Shown here piece by piece: positions 55,964-64,000 of a stretch of 64,000 nt of DNA (positions are counted from its first letter, which is position 1; each line of letters begins with the position of its first letter). A program made the position numbers and the translations under genes. This DNA comes from an uncultured Croceicoccus sp. (GTDB taxonomy: Bacteria; Pseudomonadota; Alphaproteobacteria; Sphingomonadales; Sphingomonadaceae), in the NCBI RefSeq assembly GCF_947496385.1, contig NZ_CANMCP010000003.1, positions 248,001-312,000 on the forward strand, read 5' to 3'. The notes under the pieces are model-generated. The model was not told the DNA's origin and did no database searches. It was given only the letters and a program-made list of their open reading frames with translations.

Positions 55964-57349
55964 ATGGCCGCACTGCTCTCCCCTCCCATGCGCGACGAAT
56001 TGCGCGAATCGACCCGGCTCGCCGCGCCGCTGGCCGCGGCGAATCTGTTGCAGATGGCCGTCTATGCCATCGACGTCATCTTCGTCGCCCGGCTCGGCAC
56101 CGAACAGCTTGCCGCCATCACCTTGTCGACCAGCATTTACGGGCTGTCGCTGTGGTGCGCGATGGGGCTTGTCGGGGCGGTCGCGCCGCTGGCCGCGTCG
56201 GCGCTGGGCCGGGGGCGGCACGCGGTGCGCGAGGTGCGCCGTTCGATCCGCATGGCGCTCTGGGTGGCGACGCTCGCCGGGCTGTTCATCATGGCGCTGT
56301 CCTTTGCGGGACAGCCGATCATGCGCGTCACCGGGCAGCCGGCGGCGGTCACGGCCTTCGCCGGCGAATATCTCACCGTGGTGGCGTTCGGCGCGGTGCC
56401 CGCGGTGGCGGCCGCGGTGCTGCGCATCTTCGTGTCGACGCTGGGCCGTGCGGCGATCGCGACATGGGTCACGGTGTTTGCCTTGTTCGTGAACGGGCTG
56501 GGCAACTGGCTGCTGATCTTCGGGAACTGGGGCTTTCCGGAACTCGGCCTGCGCGGCGCGGCGCTGGCCAGCGTCATCACCGCGCTCGCCACGCTCATCG
56601 CCTATGTCCTCATCATCCAGACGGACCGGCGCATGCGGCGCTATTATTTGTTCGGGCGTCTGTGGCGGGCGGACGTGGTGCGGCTGCTCGACATCTGGCG
56701 GATCGGGCTGCCCATTGCGGCGATCACCATGGCGGAGGCGGGCCTGTTCTCGAGCGCCGCGTTCCTCATGGGCGCGCTGGGCGAGCTGGAGCTGGCGGCG
56801 CATACGGTCGCGCTTCAAATTGCGGCGCTCGCGTTCCAGGTGCCGTTCGGCATCTCGCAGGCCGCCACGATCCGCGTTGGCCTGCATCACGGCCGGGACA
56901 ATCGCGGCGGAATCGCGCTGGCCGGGTGGGCAGGGCTGATCCTCGTCACCGGGTTTGCGGCGGTGTTCGTGCTGGCCATGCTGACCATCCCGCGGCTGCT
57001 GCTGTCCGCCTATATCGACGTGAACGATCCGGCGAATGCGGGCATCGTGTCGCTCGCCATCGGATACATGGCGGTGGCCGCCGCGTTTCAGCTTGCCGAC
57101 GGATACCAGGCGATGGGCGCGGGACTGCTGCGCGGGCTGGCCGATACGCGCGTGCCGTTCCTGTTCGCGCTCATCGGGTACTGGCCATTCGGGTTCGGGA
57201 CGGCATGGGTGCTGGGCTTTCACACGCCGCTGCGGGGTACGGGGGTGTGGATCGGGCTGGCGGTCGGGCTTTCGGTGACGGGGGTGATGATGCTTTGGCG
57301 CTGGCATGCGCGCGACCGGCTCATCCTCGATCGACCGGCGGCGGGCTGA
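55964..57349 (+). CDS. MATE family efflux transporter
   Basis: 461 residues with twelve hydrophobic helices in two six-helix halves. NorM-like signs are the opening LAAPLAAANLLQMAVYAIDVIFVARLGTEQLAAI and the mirrored AEAGLFSSAAFLMGALGELELAAHTVALQIAAL in the second half. Exports drugs or metabolites using Na+ or H+; substrate unknown. It lies divergently from the PagL-like gene. Confidence 0.92.
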   Translation: MAALLSPPMRDELRESTRLAAPLAAANLLQMAVYAIDVIFVARLGTEQLAAITLSTSIYGLSLWCAMGLVGAVAPLAASALGRGRHAVREVRRSIRMALWVATLAGLFIMALSFAGQPIMRVTGQPAAVTAFAGEYLTVVAFGAVPAVAAAVLRIFVSTLGRAAIATWVTVFALFVNGLGNWLLIFGNWGFPELGLRGAALASVITALATLIAYVLIIQTDRRMRRYYLFGRLWRADVVRLLDIWRIGLPIAAITMAEAGLFSSAAFLMGALGELELAAHTVALQIAALAFQVPFGISQAATIRVGLHHGRDNRGGIALAGWAGLILVTGFAAVFVLAMLTIPRLLLSAYIDVNDPANAGIVSLAIGYMAVAAAFQLADGYQAMGAGLLRGLADTRVPFLFALIGYWPFGFGTAWVLGFHTPLRGTGVWIGLAVGLSVTGVMMLWRWHARDRLILDRPAAG

Positions 57350-57439
57350 AAAAATCGCCCGGAAATCGGGGCCGGACGTGACGAGACGTGGCCTGCGTCG
57401 GGCCGGCTGAAATTTGTGAAAATTTGCGTGTTCTCGTCC

Positions 57440-57468
57440 CTTGACGCGTGCCGTCGTCCGAACCATAT
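57440..57468 (+). promoter_or_regulatory. groES: groES promoter, sigma-32-like
   Basis: CTTGAC at 57440-57445, 17-base spacer and CCATAT at 57463-57468, which fits an alphaproteobacterial heat-shock sigma-32 type site and is also a fair sigma-70 match. Just upstream of CIRCE. Confidence 0.6.
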
Positions 57469-57476
57469 GCGCGGCA

Positions 57477-57503
57477 CTGGCACTCAGCATAACAGAGTGC
57501 CAA
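57477..57503 (+). promoter_or_regulatory. CIRCE operator (HrcA site)
   Basis: Inverted repeat TGGCACTC-N9-GAGTGCCA, one mismatch at the outer base, located at the expected transcription start of groES-groEL. HrcA repressor binds CIRCE in heat-shock control. Confidence 0.92.
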
Positions 57504-57538
57504 TCCATGTTTCATCCATAATGGAAGAGGGCACAACT

Positions 57539-57826
57539 ATGGCATTCCGTCCGCTGCACGACCGCGTTCTGGTCCGTCGCATCGAAGCCGACGAAAAGAC
57601 CGCCGGCGGCATCATCATCCCCGACAGCGCCAAGGAAAAGCCGAGCGAGGGCGAAGTCGTCTCCGTCGGTTCGGGCGCGCGTTCGGAAAACGGCACCGTC
57701 ACGCCGATGGACCTGAAGGCAGGCGACCGCGTATTGTTCGGCAAATGGTCGGGCACCGAGGTCAAGGTCGACGGCGAAGACCTGCTCATCATGAAGGAAA
57801 GCGACGTTCTGGGCGTGATCGGCTGA
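57539..57826 (+). CDS. groES: Co-chaperonin GroES
   Basis: 95 residues. Heptameric lid of the GroEL cavity. Starts [23 protein letters not shown] and has the mobile loop with [16 protein letters not shown] 57539 follows AGAGGG at about seven bases. Controlled by CIRCE and a heat-shock promoter. Confidence 0.98.
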   Translation: MAFRPLHDRVLVRRIEADEKTAGGIIIPDSAKEKPSEGEVVSVGSGARSENGTVTPMDLKAGDRVLFGKWSGTEVKVDGEDLLIMKESDVLGVIG

Positions 57827-57859
57827 TCCACGCCGCCGCTTTCCTGCACCCCATCATAA

Positions 57860-59545
<1,686 letters not shown>

Positions 59546-59584
59546 AGCCTGCCATTCCGCACCGTCCACGCGACGTTGCGAACG

Positions 59585-59617
59585 GGGGCCGGGGGCATTC
59601 GCCTTCCGGCCCCTTTT
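59585..59617 (+). terminator. Intrinsic terminator of groESL
   Basis: GGGGCCGG (59585-59592) pairs with CCGGCCCC (59606-59613) across a 13-base loop, followed by TTTT. Confidence 0.8.
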
Positions 59618-59723
59618 CCTTGCGCAGGAGCGACCCGCATTCAGAGCGCCGGGCCCGGACCCGAAGCGGGTCTCGCGCGTTGAGGCAGTAGAAGACAGAA
59701 CACGAACACCGGGATTCAAGAAT

Positions 59724-60131
59724 ATGCGCCTTCCTCACAAAGCTCATCTTGCCATTGTCGACGGGACTCGTTTCGTGCTGATGCGCAATGATGGTTCGCC
59801 CGACGAGCCCAAGCTCAGCGAGCAGGCGAAGCCCGATCTCGACCCGACCAATTTCAGCGCCGGGGTCAAGCATCAGGACGATGCCGGGCAGCGCACCGGC
59901 GCGACCGATCTCAACGAGCTGGCCCATGCCGCCGCCGTTGCCGACTGGCTGAACCGCGCCGCGCTCGACAAAACGATCGAGACGCTGGCCATTGCCGCCG
60001 ACCCCAAGACGCTCGGCGAGATGCGCCGCCATTATCACAAATCGCTGGAGGCGATCATCATTGGCGAGGAAGCCAAGACGCTGACCGGCGAAACGACGGA
60101 GCGCATCGAGAAGACGCTCCTTTCCGCTTGA
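59724..60131 (+). CDS. Host attachment family protein
   Basis: 135 residues of the family named for attachment to host cells (PF10116): AHLAIVDGTRFVLMRNDG near the start and IIGEEAKTLTGETTERIEKTL at the end. The family name comes from Agrobacterium and need not describe function here. ATG 59724 opens the family region. Its stop overlaps a possible TTG start of the heme oxygenase frame, suggesting an operon with it. Confidence 0.78.
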   Translation: MRLPHKAHLAIVDGTRFVLMRNDGSPDEPKLSEQAKPDLDPTNFSAGVKHQDDAGQRTGATDLNELAHAAAVADWLNRAALDKTIETLAIAADPKTLGEMRRHYHKSLEAIIIGEEAKTLTGETTERIEKTLLSA

Positions 60132-60148
60132 CCCAGAAAGACGACACC

Positions 60149-60811
60149 ATGCGGCTCGATCTGCCCGCGATAGGCTATGCCGTCTATCGCCCCCGCCCGC
60201 TTGGCAGCAAGGGCAAGCCCCTCGCCACGCGTCGCGATGCGCCAGGGGACAAGGACCGCGCGGACGCGCACGGCGAGCACCGGCCCGCCCGTTTCGCCCT
60301 GCGCGACCGCACCATGGCGCAGCACGAGGCGACCGAGGCGGCCTTTGCCCCCTTCGATCTTTCGCGCGAGGATCATTACCGCGCCTTCCTCGCGGCGCAT
60401 GCGATGGCGCTGCCGGGGCTGGAACTGGCGGTGACGGGGCGCGGCTGGCCGCAATGGACGCCGCGCTTTCCGCAACTGGCCGACGATCTCGCCGCGCTGG
60501 GCGCGTTCCTGCCCATGCCGATCATCGCGTCGGATGCGCGCGGCGCCGCGGCATGGGGCGTGCAATATGTCATCGAAGGCTCGCGGCTGGGCGGCCAATT
60601 GCTCGTCCGGCAGGTTCCGGACGGGCTGCCGACGCGCTACCTTTCGCCGCCTGTCGACCACGGCGCCCGCTGGCGCGCGTTCTGCGACGCGTTCGATGCC
60701 GAAGCGTCGCAGCATGGGCCGGATTGGTTGGACGAAGCGTCTGATTCTGCTATAGAAACATTTCAACATTTTCGGCGAGCCGCGCAGGCCCTGTCGGAGG
60801 ACCTTTCTTGA
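60149..60811 (+). CDS. bphO: Heme oxygenase, biliverdin-producing (BphO-type)
   Basis: 220 residues. Opens heme to biliverdin, the chromophore of bacteriophytochromes. The proximal-histidine region FALRDRTMAQH59EATEAAF and the later YVIEGSRLGGQLL match the heme oxygenase fold. There is an unusual N-terminal stretch of about 45 polar/basic residues before this; no start codon occurs in frame between ATG 60149 and the proximal His region, so the extension is probably real. The next gene is the phytochrome, overlapping by four bases (TTGA). Confidence 0.8.
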   Translation: MRLDLPAIGYAVYRPRPLGSKGKPLATRRDAPGDKDRADAHGEHRPARFALRDRTMAQHEATEAAFAPFDLSREDHYRAFLAAHAMALPGLELAVTGRGWPQWTPRFPQLADDLAALGAFLPMPIIASDARGAAAWGVQYVIEGSRLGGQLLVRQVPDGLPTRYLSPPVDHGARWRAFCDAFDAEASQHGPDWLDEASDSAIETFQHFRRAAQALSEDLS

Positions 60812-63357
60812 ATGAGATGACTATGGATCTGGCCGAGGTCGATCTTACCAATTGCGACCGCGAACCGATCCACATCCTGGGGGCGATTCAGCCCTTCGGA
60901 TTCCTCCTCGCGACCAGCGCCGACTGGATCGTGCAGCGCGCCGCCAACACCGCTCCCTTCCTCGGCAAGGATACGGACGCGCTCATCGGCGAAACGCTGA
61001 CCGACATCTTCATGCCCTTCGCGATCAAGCAGATTCGCCGCCGGGTCGTGATGCTGCGCACCGAGGACGCGGTGGAGCGCATCTTCTCGCTGCAACTGCG
61101 CGAGGATGACCGCAAGTTCGACGTCGCGGTGCACTTCTCCGGCGACCAGCTCATCATCGAATGCGAACCGGCAACAGGCGACGAGCTCGAAGTCTCCTCC
61201 ACCGTGCGCAGCATGATTCAGCGGATCGACGGGGCGCCGACGCTCAACGCCCTGCTGCGCGATGGCGCGCGGCAGTGCCGGATGCTGACCGGTTTCGACC
61301 GGGTCATGGTGTACCGCTTTGCCGAAAGCGGCAGCGGCGAGGTCGTGGCCGAGGCGCTCGAAAACGGGATCGACAGCTTCATGGGGTTGAATTTCCCGGC
61401 GACCGACATCCCGCAACAGGCCCGCCGCCTTTACGTGCGCAACACGTTCCGGATCATCTGCGACGTGAACGAGCCGTCCGTCGCCATCGAACCGCGCGAT
61501 CAACCATCGGTCGATCTTTCGCTGTCGCTGCTGCGTGCGGTGTCGCCGATCCACATCGAATATCTCAAGAACATGGGCGTGTCCGCCTCGCTGTCGATCT
61601 CGATCATCGTCGACGGCAGGCTATGGGGTCTGTTCGCCTGTCACCATCACGAACCGCGCCTGCCCAGCTTTGCCGAACGCAGCGCCGCCGAGCTGTTCGG
61701 GCTGATGTTCTCCCTCGTCCTTGAACGCAAGCTGCGCGCCGAGGAAATGGCGTATGAGGACGAGGCCCGCAAGGTTTCCAACCGGTTGATGTCCGCCGCC
61801 GCGCGCGACAATGACCGGCTTTACGACGCCGACTGGATCGGCGAGATCATGCTGGACGCGATCCCCGCCGATGGTGTCGGCGTGATGGTCGACGGCGAAG
61901 TCTCGATAAGCGGGATGACACCGAGCGAGGAGCAGTTCAGGCAGCTGATCGGCGCACTCAACCAGAATTCCAAGAGCGAGGTGATCACCACCACGCGCAT
62001 TTCCGAAATCCTCGACGAGGCGCGCGAATACGAAGGGCGCGCGGCCGGCATGCTCGCCGTGCCGATCTCGCGCCGGCCGCGGGACTATGTCGTGATGTTC
62101 CGGGCGGAGCAGCTGCGCTCGGTCCGCTGGGCCGGCAATGCGGAAAAAAGCGTCGAATACGGACCCAACGGCCCACGCCTCACCCCGCGCAAGAGTTTCG
62201 AGGAATGGTCCGAACTGGTCCGGGGCGAGGCGCGCCCGTTCACCCCGGCGCAGATCCGCATCGCCAATTCGCTGCGCACGACATTGCTGGAAGTCGTGCT
62301 CCGCCTCACCGAAGCGGCGAGCGAGGAACGCCGGCAGGCGGGCGAGCAGAAGAACCTGCTCATCGCCGAACTCAACCACCGGGTGCGCAATATCCTCGCG
62401 CTTATCCGCGCGCTCGTCGGGCAGACCGGGCGCGAGGCGGACGATATTCACAGCTTCACCCGCACGCTCGATTCGCGGATTCAGTCGCTCGCCCGTGCGC
62501 ACGATCAGCTGACCGCGGATCAGTGGGGTCCGGCCCATTTGCGCGACCTGATCACGACGGAGGCCTCGGCCTATCTCCACGGCCAGGCGGAGCGTATCGA
62601 GATGGTCGGCCCGGAGGTGACGATCACGCCGGACGGATTCACGGTCATGGCGCTCGTCGTGCACGAGTTGACCACCAATTCGACGAAATATGGCGCGTTG
62701 AGCGACAGCGGCAAGGTGTGCGTCGAATGGCGGATCGAGGATGACGGCGCGCTGCTCGTCGACTGGGTCGAAAAGGGCGGGCCGGCGGTCATGCCGCCCA
62801 AACGGCGCGGTTTCGGCACGACCATCATTTGCGATTCGATTCCGCACGAGCTCGGCGGCGACGCCGAGGTGCATTATCGCACCGCCGGGCTGGAGGCGCA
62901 GTTCCGCATTCCCGCCCGCTACGTCGACAATGCCGAACCCTCGCGCCAGGGTCCGGCGCGACCGTCCTATTCCAGCGATGCGGGCAGGGCGAATATCGCG
63001 GGCAAGCGTATCCTCCTGGTCGAGGATAGCGCGCTGATCGCGCTCGACGCGGAGGACAAGCTCATCGACCTCGGCGCAAGCGAGGTCGTCCTCGCCGCGA
63101 GCAACAAGGCCGCGTTGCGCGCGATCGAGGCGGATGACATCGACATCGCCATGCTGGACTTCAACCTTGGCCGGGAAACCAGCACGCCGACGGCGGAACG
63201 CTTGCGCGATGCGAAGATTCCCTTCATCTTTGCCTCGGGTTACGGCGGAGAGGACACGGTGCCGGTCGAGTTTCGCGGCGTTCCGATGGTCGTCAAACCC
63301 TATGCCGCCGATCAGATATTGCAGGGATTCGCACAGCTTGGCTCCAACGATGAATAG
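60808..63357 (+). CDS. bphP: Bacteriophytochrome with HWE-type kinase and C-terminal receiver
   Basis: 849 residues. Red/far-red photoreceptor kinase: N-terminal PAS with chromophore-binding C16, GAF (about 150-310) with PATD200IP and H249, PHY (about 320-500) with the PRKSF tongue motif 460-464, HWE/HisKA_2 kinase with H524 in ELNHRVRNILA, and a receiver domain (735-845) with D784 and the VVKPY motif. TTG 60808 is the start because GGAGG lies seven bases upstream. Adjacent heme oxygenase supplies biliverdin. Output partner is unknown; the internal receiver may sink phosphate. Confidence 0.92.
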   Translation: MNEMTMDLAEVDLTNCDREPIHILGAIQPFGFLLATSADWIVQRAANTAPFLGKDTDALIGETLTDIFMPFAIKQIRRRVVMLRTEDAVERIFSLQLREDDRKFDVAVHFSGDQLIIECEPATGDELEVSSTVRSMIQRIDGAPTLNALLRDGARQCRMLTGFDRVMVYRFAESGSGEVVAEALENGIDSFMGLNFPATDIPQQARRLYVRNTFRIICDVNEPSVAIEPRDQPSVDLSLSLLRAVSPIHIEYLKNMGVSASLSISIIVDGRLWGLFACHHHEPRLPSFAERSAAELFGLMFSLVLERKLRAEEMAYEDEARKVSNRLMSAAARDNDRLYDADWIGEIMLDAIPADGVGVMVDGEVSISGMTPSEEQFRQLIGALNQNSKSEVITTTRISEILDEAREYEGRAAGMLAVPISRRPRDYVVMFRAEQLRSVRWAGNAEKSVEYGPNGPRLTPRKSFEEWSELVRGEARPFTPAQIRIANSLRTTLLEVVLRLTEAASEERRQAGEQKNLLIAELNHRVRNILALIRALVGQTGREADDIHSFTRTLDSRIQSLARAHDQLTADQWGPAHLRDLITTEASAYLHGQAERIEMVGPEVTITPDGFTVMALVVHELTTNSTKYGALSDSGKVCVEWRIEDDGALLVDWVEKGGPAVMPPKRRGFGTTIICDSIPHELGGDAEVHYRTAGLEAQFRIPARYVDNAEPSRQGPARPSYSSDAGRANIAGKRILLVEDSALIALDAEDKLIDLGASEVVLAASNKAALRAIEADDIDIAMLDFNLGRETSTPTAERLRDAKIPFIFASGYGGEDTVPVEFRGVPMVVKPYAADQILQGFAQLGSNDE

Positions 63358-63889
63358 ACTGCGCCGCGCATGGGCGGCGGCATTCGCCGTCTTTTTCGCC
63401 ACGTTCGCCTTTCCGGCGTTCGCGGCGGTGACGGTCCATTTTCAAAGTTTCGACGGATCGGTGCTTTTCGGGCGCTATCCGCACACCTTCGTCGTCATGG
63501 AAGGCACGCTCGACGCCACGGGGGAGCGGATCAACGAGAATTACGGCTTTACCGCAAGATCGGTCACGCCGGCTGTCCTGCGCGGGCCGGTCGAGCATAT
63601 GATCTATGTCGAGAAGCAGAAATATGTCGAGGAGACGAACCGGCATATCTCCATCACGGTGGACGATGCGACCTATTGGCGCATCCGCCGCGAAGTCGAT
63701 GCGTGGCGCAATATCGAGGGCGACGGATACGACCTCAACCGCCGCAATTGCATCCATTTCGTCGGTGCGATCGCGCGGATCGTGGGCGCCGACGTGGACT
63801 ATCCGTCCAGCCTCCTGCGCAGGCCGAGGGCGTGGCTCAACCGCGTGGTCGCGCGCAATCCGCAATTGCACGGGCGTCAGTTCGACTGA
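63350..63889 (+). CDS. Secreted protein with conserved Asn-Cys motif, unknown function
   Basis: 179 residues. Signal peptide ending near FPAFA-AVTVHFQ. A later LNRRNCIHFVGAIARIVG segment has the N-C...H-F pattern seen in small papain-like/NlpC-type folds, which suggests a thiol enzyme, but the rest matches nothing I can name. The start ATG 63350 overlaps the phytochrome stop by 8 bases, so it is likely in the same operon. Confidence 0.68.
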   Translation: MNRLRRAWAAAFAVFFATFAFPAFAAVTVHFQSFDGSVLFGRYPHTFVVMEGTLDATGERINENYGFTARSVTPAVLRGPVEHMIYVEKQKYVEETNRHISITVDDATYWRIRREVDAWRNIEGDGYDLNRRNCIHFVGAIARIVGADVDYPSSLLRRPRAWLNRVVARNPQLHGRQFD

Positions 63890-63915
63890 ACCTTAACGGG
63901 GGGCGTGCGCGCCGC

Positions 63916-64000
63916 CTATCGCGGTCCGAAGGCGTCCCGCATGGCGATGATATGCCGCGCCTGTTTCAGATGCGGCATGTCGAGCATCTTTCCATCGAGC
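63916..64000 (-). CDS. HpcH/HpaI (CitE-like) lyase, C-terminal fragment
   Basis: The last 27 codons of a gene whose start lies beyond the window. The tail LDGKMLDMPHLKQARHI matches the C-terminus of citrate-lyase-beta-like CoA-ester lyases (usually a D-G-K-M-V-D-A-P pattern). Ends with TAG at 63916-63918. Too short for a substrate call. Confidence 0.7.
   Translation of the reverse strand, partial: LDGKMLDMPHLKQARHIIAMRDAFGPR

Overview
GC-rich (about two thirds G+C) chromosomal DNA from an alphaproteobacterium, most likely order Sphingomonadales and plausibly Erythrobacteraceae. Pointers are the Entner-Doudoroff cluster, the petABC (bc1) operon with an alphaproteobacterial cytochrome c1, a TonB receptor with an N-terminus typical of sphingomonads, bacteriophytochrome plus heme oxygenase, HWE-type kinase, and several lipoproteins of sphingomonad-style hypothetical families. 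The placement is inferred from protein character only. No insertion sequence, prophage, integrase, CRISPR array or rRNA gene was seen. Coding density is high and many genes overlap by 1-8 bases, so co-transcription is common.

Layout. 1-272: 3' part of mscL. 459-3242: an overlapping lemA / TPM / TPM / NUDIX operon. 3256-4194: ABC ATPase. 4314-7112: NDUFS6-like zinc protein, tldD, DUF924 protein and a small secreted protein. 7085-9018: a Tam41-like nucleotidyltransferase overlapping a diacylglycerol kinase. 9141-11445: a Wzx-type flippase and a transglutaminase. 11551-18442: zwf, edd, eda and a divergent PEP-carboxylase-like gene. 18473-23570: SBF-like transporter, argB, lipoproteins, yggT, folD, marC. 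23599-25147: Lon-N-domain protein and CnoX-like thioredoxin. 25328-29519: tRNA-Gly(GCC), acs, ugd, a 790-base non-coding stretch, tRNA-Gly(TCC). 29620-33065: TonB receptor, DUF1989 protein and YqcI/YcgG (GntA-like) heme N-oxygenase, one minus-strand set. 33186-35990: cytochrome bc1. 36201-41162: NDUFAF7-like methyltransferase, lgt, and divergent glnD. 41178-43279: gltX and two small genes. 43386-52031: rpoC and rpoB on the minus strand, with rplJL on the plus strand at 53411-54371, i.e. the usual rplJL-rpoBC operon is split and divergent. 54584-57349: GST, PagL-like lipid A deacylase, MATE exporter. 57539-59545: groES-groEL with CIRCE. 59724-63889: host-attachment-family protein, heme oxygenase, bacteriophytochrome kinase and a secreted protein. 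63916-64000: C-terminus of a CitE-like lyase.

How it works together: glucose 6-phosphate is taken through the Entner-Doudoroff route to pyruvate, a PEPC-like protein sits at the end of the same operon, acs feeds acetyl-CoA, and bc1 handles respiration. The most intriguing unit is the GntA-like / DUF1989 / TonB-receptor set. These two enzyme families are linked, in known systems, to oxidation of arginine-type guanidines to N-hydroxy or diazeniumdiolate metal ligands; here they stand next to an outer-membrane receptor and no NRPS is present. Second is the kinase plus Tam41-like pair, which together could turn diacylglycerol into CDP-diacylglycerol.
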